Below are positions 32,390 through 37,874 of a DNA stretch of 37,874 bases, one piece after another (position 1 is the first letter of the stretch; every line of letters starts with the position of its first letter). Source of the DNA: Gnetum montanum (taxonomy: Eukaryota; Streptophyta; Gnetopsida; Gnetales; Gnetaceae); the NCBI GenBank assembly GCA_015680685.1, contig MNCI01006092.1, forward strand, positions 413,657-451,530, written 5' to 3'. The position numbers and the translations under genes were made by a program. Below the pieces are notes generated by a model. The model saw nothing but the letters and a program-made list of their open reading frames with translations. It had not been told where the DNA came from and made no database searches.

Positions 32390-33248
32390 TGATGAATCAT
32401 ATTGTGTAGGGCTTTGATATTAGATATCCAATATTAGAGCCGCAATGTCAAGTATTTGATATTGGGTTGCAAGATGTGATGTTAGATATTCGATATTGTG
32501 GGGTATGTTCTAACCTATAAATATAGTGCTTGGGCACATGGTTTCCATATAGTTTTTATCATAGCATAGCAAAGCTCTTGTAGTTTCTTTTCTCTAGAGT
32601 TAGAATACTTTCCAAAGTGATTATAGTAGGAGTCATTGAGTGTATGGATCTTTATTCAAGCACTATTATACTTGAGCATGGTAGTGTATGCAACAATAAA
32701 GACGAGCTTTCTAATCAAACCTTGCAGCACCTTGGGTAGCTTAAATATTTTATTTATGCATTTTATATTTTATGCAATTTCCTTTAATGCTCTCAAGTAA
32801 TTAAGCTAAATAGAAATTAATTAAGTACATAAGTATGACCACTTCAAGTTTTCCCATGACGCTTGATAATCCTGACAATGCTTAATGTTTATTAACCCAG
32901 TAGCATTATATATGTTTAGGATGTGCACGAAAGGTGGGATTGGATACTTATGTTAGGATAGTGATTTATTAACTAGCAATTAGATTAACTAAAGTGGTTC
33001 ATAAATTAAGTTTCAACTTGTTAATCATAGATAAATAAAATACAAAATAATAAAATTCATGTTCCTCAAGTACACTTAACCATGCAATTTAGCTTCACAA
33101 GTGTAGTTGAGAAGACAATGATTGTCATAGTTAGATTTCACATCCTAGAACTAGTGTACCTAGGAATTTGATGTCTACAAAATTCGATTGGATCATGCAT
33201 GAACACTTGTGATTCATATGGTTGGGCGTAGGGGTACCTCACCACTCA
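32390..33248 (+). repeat. 3' LTR of element 3
   Basis: It begins TGATGAATCATATTGTG and ends CCACTCA. TATAAATA lies at 32516-32523. It is collinear with the 5' LTR but with numerous substitutions, indicating an old insertion. Confidence 0.9.
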
Positions 33249-34180
33249 TTAGAGGGCCAACTACAAACCCAATAAGGTGACTTAAAGGAATCAAGCAAGC
33301 AAACTTAGTAGTCCTAGTTCTAGTCCAATAGCAACAGTGAAAGTGGTATCAGTGTAGGAGATCTTTGCTGCTAAAAGTATGAGTATGAGACTCTAGCAAC
33401 AAAGGATCTGGGAATGTCTATGGTTGTTGGAGAGAAAGATGGTAATAGCTGGAGCTTGAAGAATTTCTTAGACTATCTTAGTAGCCTTGTGATTGACAAA
33501 AGTCTATCAACATGCTATGGATTCTAAATAGGACTATGCACTAAAAACGTGCTTGGGATACTACTGAGAACACGGGAACTACTTTTGAACATGGAATCAC
33601 CATTATCATCTATAAATTCATCACATTAATACTATTTCTATTGATGGTGGAGATAAAGACAGAGAAGAAGCACATAGCAAAACATAGACCTTTGTTCTTG
33701 TATTCACTGTGATTTTATTTTAAAGAAAAAGGGTTAATTAATTGATGCCATGCCTAAAGATATTGTATAAGAAATATATTAATACAAGCATAAAGTTATA
33801 ATTTAATTCTAAATGATAATCTATATGTTTATTTAAAGAATATGAGAAATGTGGACCTTTTGGTGTGTTAAAAAATTAAGAAAAATGGAGACAAAGGTTG
33901 TGTGGTTGTTGTGGTTGTAGGACCAAGATGAGATGACAAGGAACACACCGATGTAAACAAAAGGATAAAGTCATCCACAAGTTTTCAAGGTCTCATCCAC
34001 AAAAGGAAAGCTCAAACAAAGAGAATTCAAAGAAGGTGGACAAGTAAAGTTGTCACAATTAACACATGTGAAAATGCAAGATTATGGATAAGGAATAAAG
34101 AATTCATCATGCAAAGGAATGAGAAGAAAGACATCTTTAAGAGATAGTAGACATCTTGGTAGAATGGAAGGATGCACAAG
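33249..34180. other. spacer between elements 3 and 4, no gene seen
   Basis: AT-rich sequence. TGGTATCAG at 33344-33352 equals the start of the initiator-Met tRNA PBS used by Ty1/copia elements, but I see no LTR end before it, so it may be chance. Open frames are short and unrecognised. Confidence 0.45.
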
Positions 34181-34963
34181 TGATGAGCCGCAATATCGTG
34201 TCGTCCCTTGCGATATCACGTACCCGTTGCCAGTTCTATAAATAAGAGGTGACTTTTCCTTATTTCTTCATCTAGATCTAGACCCTTAGTCAAACTATAG
34301 CAGTTTTACCATTCTAGAGTTAGAATAATTTCCATGTGCCCACAGTAGAAGCCTTAAAGTGAACGGATCTTTATTTGAGCAAATTGTACCTGAGCACACA
34401 TTTGTGTACGGCAATAAAGATGAACTTTCTGATAAACCTTGCAGCATATGGACTAAGCTAAATAGGATTTAATTATTGTTAAATGTTTAAATGCTTTATT
34501 AGATAATTAATCTCTCTCAACCCTTGACTCTCCTAGTTAAGTGCATTCAGTACAACTGCTTCGAGCATGTCTGTAACGCTTGGTAACCCAGTAACGAATA
34601 GTGTTTGGTAATCCTAGTAATGTTGCACTGGTTCAAGGTGTGTGCGGCAAGTGGAAATAGATACTAGTGCTAGGACAATTAGAACTTAGTTAGCAAATAG
34701 TTAATATAAGTTAGTCACTTAGTCTCTTCACCCTTCCCTACTAGCATAGGCGTTAAAAAGATAAAAGTTATAAAAATCACATACCTCAAACTTACTCAAC
34801 CATACAACTGTGAAAATACAAGTAAGTTTGGGAAGACAACGATTGATTAACCTTAAGTGTTCCATTAGGGCGCATAAGCACTTAGTCCTTGGAGTTCGAC
34901 CGGATCGCGCGTGAAACGATCATATTTGTATGGTTGAGTGTAGGGGTACCTTGCCACTCATCA
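34181..34963 (+). repeat. LTR of element 4, relative of element 3
   Basis: The left edge is taken at TGATGAGCCGC by analogy with TGATGAA in element 3; the right edge CACTCATCA precedes the PBS by one base. TATAAATA lies at 34237-34244. From about 34310 it aligns with element 3's LTR (TCTAGAGTTAGAAT, CGGATCTTTATTTGAGCA, AATAAAGATGAACTTTC), whereas the upstream U3 part differs. Confidence 0.8.
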
Positions 34964-34964
34964 T

Positions 34965-34982
34965 TGGCGCCATTGCCAGGGA
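34965..34982 (+). promoter_or_regulatory. primer binding site of element 4, tRNA-Asp type
   Basis: TGGCGCCATTGCCAGGGA differs from the usual plant tRNA-Asp site at only two positions and follows the LTR end by one base. Confidence 0.9.
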
Positions 34983-35077
34983 CTTAGTTGTTTGTGTGCT
35001 AGGTAGAACATAGGAAATCATTCATATCATTGGAAGCTAGAATGAACCCTTAGGGTTAATCAAGAAAAAATAAGATA

Positions 35078-36065
35078 ATGGTAAACAGCACATCGAATAA
35101 GACAAAAATGTCTTCTTCTTTACACAAAAGCACTTCATTGCCTAGGAACAACACTAGAGATAGTCGATGGCAGAACATACATAACCAAAAACCACCAGTT
35201 CCTCAACAATTTAGTGTGGTATATATTCATCCTGATGAATATATACCCAAATTTACCTTTTTCTTCCATCAAGACAAACAACTACGTTGGAGAGACTTGG
35301 AGGGTAACATAGTGTTGCCTCTAGATGGAGCAGCCCCTAACATGCTCCTTCGTGCCCTTGCATGAATAAGCATGTCACAATTATACGTTGAGTACATTGC
35401 ATGCGCTTACAAAACAAGGGACTACCATCCCACAGAAGTGCAACATCAAAGGGACTTGCGATAGGAGAGTTACCACACATCATTGAAGGGCAAGGGCCCC
35501 CGTAATGCTTCACCCATCTTAAACGAAATTGAGGGTGGTGAACCTGTTTTCATAGGTTCTCCACAAAACGATGTTCACCCTCCTAATGATGGTCAGAAGG
35601 TGGTGTATCAGAACCTGCGCTCCACGATTCACAACCTTGGTTATGATACCCATGAACACCAAGTGTTCAACGAGGAAACACAAACACATGATAAGAACGA
35701 GCATTCTAATTGTCATCACGATCGGGGACGGAATCACAAAAGAGAAGGTAGGGAACATCGTCATGGTGATGGTTCTCCTTCTTCTTCCCCTTCATCATCA
35801 CATTCACCCTTTTCTTCAACATCAAGATGCAGTCACAAGGAACCTTACCATGGGGATAAGGGTAAGCAAAGTGAGAAACCTCGACGAGAGAGTCGAGAGT
35901 GAGGACGAGGGCACTCTAGAGAATCAAGGCATGGAAGAAGGGAAAGTAGGGAACCGTGTAGACATCATAGATGCTATGAGAGAAATGACCAAGAAGAACC
36001 CCTACTTGCAACCCGAAGCATGTTAGACATTATGAAGGTCGTTAGAATACTGTTGGCACATTTGG
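35078..36065 (+). pseudogene. gag: gag N-terminal part of element 4, truncated
   Basis: Starting at MVNSTSNKTK, one frame runs to about 36065 with stops at 35363, 35462 and 35900 but no frameshift. VVYIHPDEYIPKFTF and VEYIACAYKTRDYHP match element 3's gag. A long His/Arg/Ser-rich, disordered tract (35690-35960) follows, then LLATRSMLDIMKVVRI, after which similarity to element 3 (about 25300) stops. The capsid core, protease and pol are absent, so the element is cut near 36065. Confidence 0.8.
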
Positions 36066-37500
36066 CCATTCCATGGAACAGTTGGAATATTTTATTTAAA
36101 ATTAGCACAATCCCTGGTTGTAAATTTGTAGTTTTAGTATTGTGAGTTGATGGGTATTTTTGAAGAAACATCCATTGGTAAATAATTTTGATGTTGAGGC
36201 CTTCTTGAAAAGCAAGATTAAAATGCCTTTATTGAAGATTGGAATAGCAGGCAAACGATGAAATTATTTACCGTAAAAGGCATACTCCCCGCTAATGTTG
36301 GATAATGGATTATTAAGGTCGTCTTAAGAGTTGGAAGCATGCGGAAGATCTCATGAATGGATTACCAACAGGTTTTGAATTTCATTTGGTAAATTTAATT
36401 AACAAAGGATGAAAAGGTTTCTGTTACAGAAAAAACTGAATAAAACAGCAAAAATATCAGAGACGTCGGCATCGGCTTGGGCTTGGGCATCACCCTGGGC
36501 ACCGGCATCGCCAAAAATGGCTCCAGATTCTCAAGGAATACTTCTAGAACCTACGAGTGGAGGACAGATGGCCAGCAGTGGGAGGATGCACAGCGGTGAA
36601 TGAAAGATCAACGACGGTAGAAGAGAAGCCTCTATCGCACGCACAGCAGCTACAACCTCGGCTTTGGTGCAGATCTGACAGAGGGAGGCACAGCCAACGG
36701 GCAAAGGTGAAAGTAACATAAAGCAACTGTCAACAAGTCTTCACCTCATCCAGGATTGATAAGGTTTCTAGGTGTGATCGAGGTTTTGGTTAATCTAGAG
36801 ATGCCTCGTCTGCATACGCCGAGGGCGGTGGCAATTCCAGGTTTGGCAGATCCAGTGGAAGCTTCTCCTTGAAGCGCGACAACACCAGCTTCGACGGTGG
36901 TAGTGGTGGATACGAATTTGCTCTGCTCAAGGATAGAACACCTTGCAAAATTTCTATATAATCATCAAAATTGGAAGAGCACTTGTGAGAGGCAAAGGTT
37001 AGAACGGTTGCAGAATCTTATGGGACACAGGGCGACATTTCCTAATGCAGTGGTTGAGCCTTCTCCCGTGATGGCAGTTGTTGGTAACGATTTTCAGCAA
37101 GGCAAGATAATTTGAATTAGTTTCTGGCAATTCTAGACCTGACGCCTTCACATTCAGGCTTGATATTTCGAATTTAAATTTTCCAGCCATTTTCATACGG
37201 GTGAAAGTGCACATGAATTATTTAGGATTAAGGTACCAGCAACATTTATGCCAAGGTAGATATTATGTTATCACCTTGTTTATAAAATCCCTGAGAACTT
37301 CAATAAATTTTAAAACAAGAAAAAAAATGAAAGCCTATTAAAGCTATAATTGTAAAAAATTATATGAAATTATTGGATTTATTTTTTCAAAAGAAATATT
37401 TATCTCCTAACTTCCTAACTTCCTAAGTTAATACTCCCTAACTTATTGGGCAAGTTACTTGGGAGAGAAGTTAGGTAAGATATTTTTGAATATGTAACTT
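36066..37500. other. unassigned sequence right of element 4
   Basis: Sequence is AT-rich except 36460-36900, which is richer in G and C. A frame near 36790-36953 reads GGGNSRFGRSSGSFSLKRD and YEFALLKDRTPCKISI before a stop, and an overlapping frame at 36897-37115 contains RQRLERLQNLMGHRATFP. Neither is recognised. They could be a fragment of a host gene or another element. Short TTGGGC repeats lie at 36476-36500. Confidence 0.35.
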
Positions 37501-37520
37501 TCCTACCTACCTTGGAACCC

Positions 37521-37528
37521 TATAAAAA
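37521..37528 (+). promoter_or_regulatory. TATA box with purine-rich leader, possible LTR or gene promoter
   Basis: CCCTATAAAAAGGC is a good plant TATA box. CTAACTTCCTAACTTCCTAAG and AAGTTAGGTAAG words lie upstream (37410-37480). Downstream, 37557-37620 repeats a GGACTTTTGAAAGGA unit three or four times. The window ends before any coding sequence or PBS appears, so the owner of the promoter is unknown. Confidence 0.5.
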
Positions 37529-37874
37529 GGCTTTAGAGGTCAAGGAGAAAAGGGGGGGACTTTTGAAAAGACTTTTGGAAGGAATTTTGGAGGGACTTTT
37601 GAAAGGACTTTTTGGGAGGTCTCATACATCATACTTTGGAAAAGCTATTAGCTAGCACTTAGGATCTCACTTGAAGACACACTTTGGGGTCTTGAGAAGA
37701 GCATTTTTAAAGAAGATTTATAAAGAAGATTGCTTGTGAGATGGCTTGCTAAAGAAAAGATTTCAGCCTCTTTGTCATGGTCCTGTGAGCTATGTATTTT
37801 ATTTTTTGTTTTGTTTAAATTGTTTAGCTAGTGGTTTAGATAGTATCATCCTTGGAAAATAATTTTGGGATTTT

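Larger units (their letters stand above)
23344..33248 (+). mobile_element. Athila-like Ty3/gypsy retrotransposon, element 3 (both LTRs, inactive)
   Basis: It has an LTR pair (23344-24249, 32390-33248), a tRNA-Asp PBS at 24251 and decayed gag, protease, RT, RNase H and integrase in order. FMDDFS, LNWQKRHLMVQEGIVF and DLGSSVN are typical of the Athila group. AGAGGG borders the left LTR directly (23338-23343) and recurs two to three bases beyond the right LTR (about 33251-33256), so it may be the target duplication with fuzzy ends. About 8.1 kb of internal sequence has many stops and some lost catalytic residues. Confidence 0.88.

Noticed and set aside
33249-33256. Exact target-site duplication for element 3
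   Set aside because: AGAGGG occurs on both sides, but two or three bases off the expected right edge, so it is only noted as possible.
33344-33352. Ty1/copia PBS-like TGGTATCAG
   Set aside because: No LTR terminus precedes it and no copia gag or pol follows; nine bases can match by chance.

Overview
This is plant nuclear DNA made almost entirely of decayed LTR retrotransposons. Evidence: Ty3/gypsy polyproteins of plant lineages (Tat-like and Athila-like), tRNA-Asp-type primer binding sites, short GT-AG introns and plant TATA boxes. The density of old, stop-riddled elements suggests a large-genome vascular plant, perhaps a gymnosperm, but the species cannot be read from the sequence. I see no host gene I can name with confidence, and no tRNA or rRNA gene.

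Layout. (A) 1-9225: 3' part of a Tat-like element ('element 1'): an antisense spliced gene (1-2521, minus), a palindrome-rich repeat, a TAAACT repeat block, pol (RT, RNase H, second archaeal-type RNase H, integrase; about 3290-6777), another repeat block, a hairpin at the polypurine tract and an LTR (8166-9225). (B) 8166 to about 23015: a second Tat-like element ('element 2') that uses the same LTR as its left end: LTR, PBS, gag-protease (9291-11918), repeat block, the same antisense gene complete with its own promoter (12333-16874, minus), repeat block, pol (about 17790-21205), repeat block, hairpin/PPT and a second, different LTR from 22504. (C) 23344-33248: an Athila-like element with both LTRs, inactive. 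(D) 34181-36065: LTR, PBS and partial gag of a relative of C, truncated on the right. (E) 36066-37874: unassigned sequence, with a good TATA box and purine-rich leader at 37521 onwards that looks like the start of another LTR or a promoter.

The main result is the antisense gene. Both Tat-like elements carry it in the same place, between protease and reverse transcriptase, on the strand opposite to gag-pol. In element 2 it can be followed through eight exons; five of its seven introns have matching splice phase on both sides. Its second exon encodes a domain whose order of motifs matches FCP1/NIF-type HAD phosphatases. Two introns fall at the same places in both copies, and each copy has a TATA box upstream on the minus strand. 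The gag-protease frame ends in two stops about 5.9 kb before RT, so RT must be expressed separately; an Ogre-like intron spanning the antisense gene is one explanation (inference). All copies here are pseudogenes, broken mainly by stop codons that C-to-T or G-to-A changes explain.
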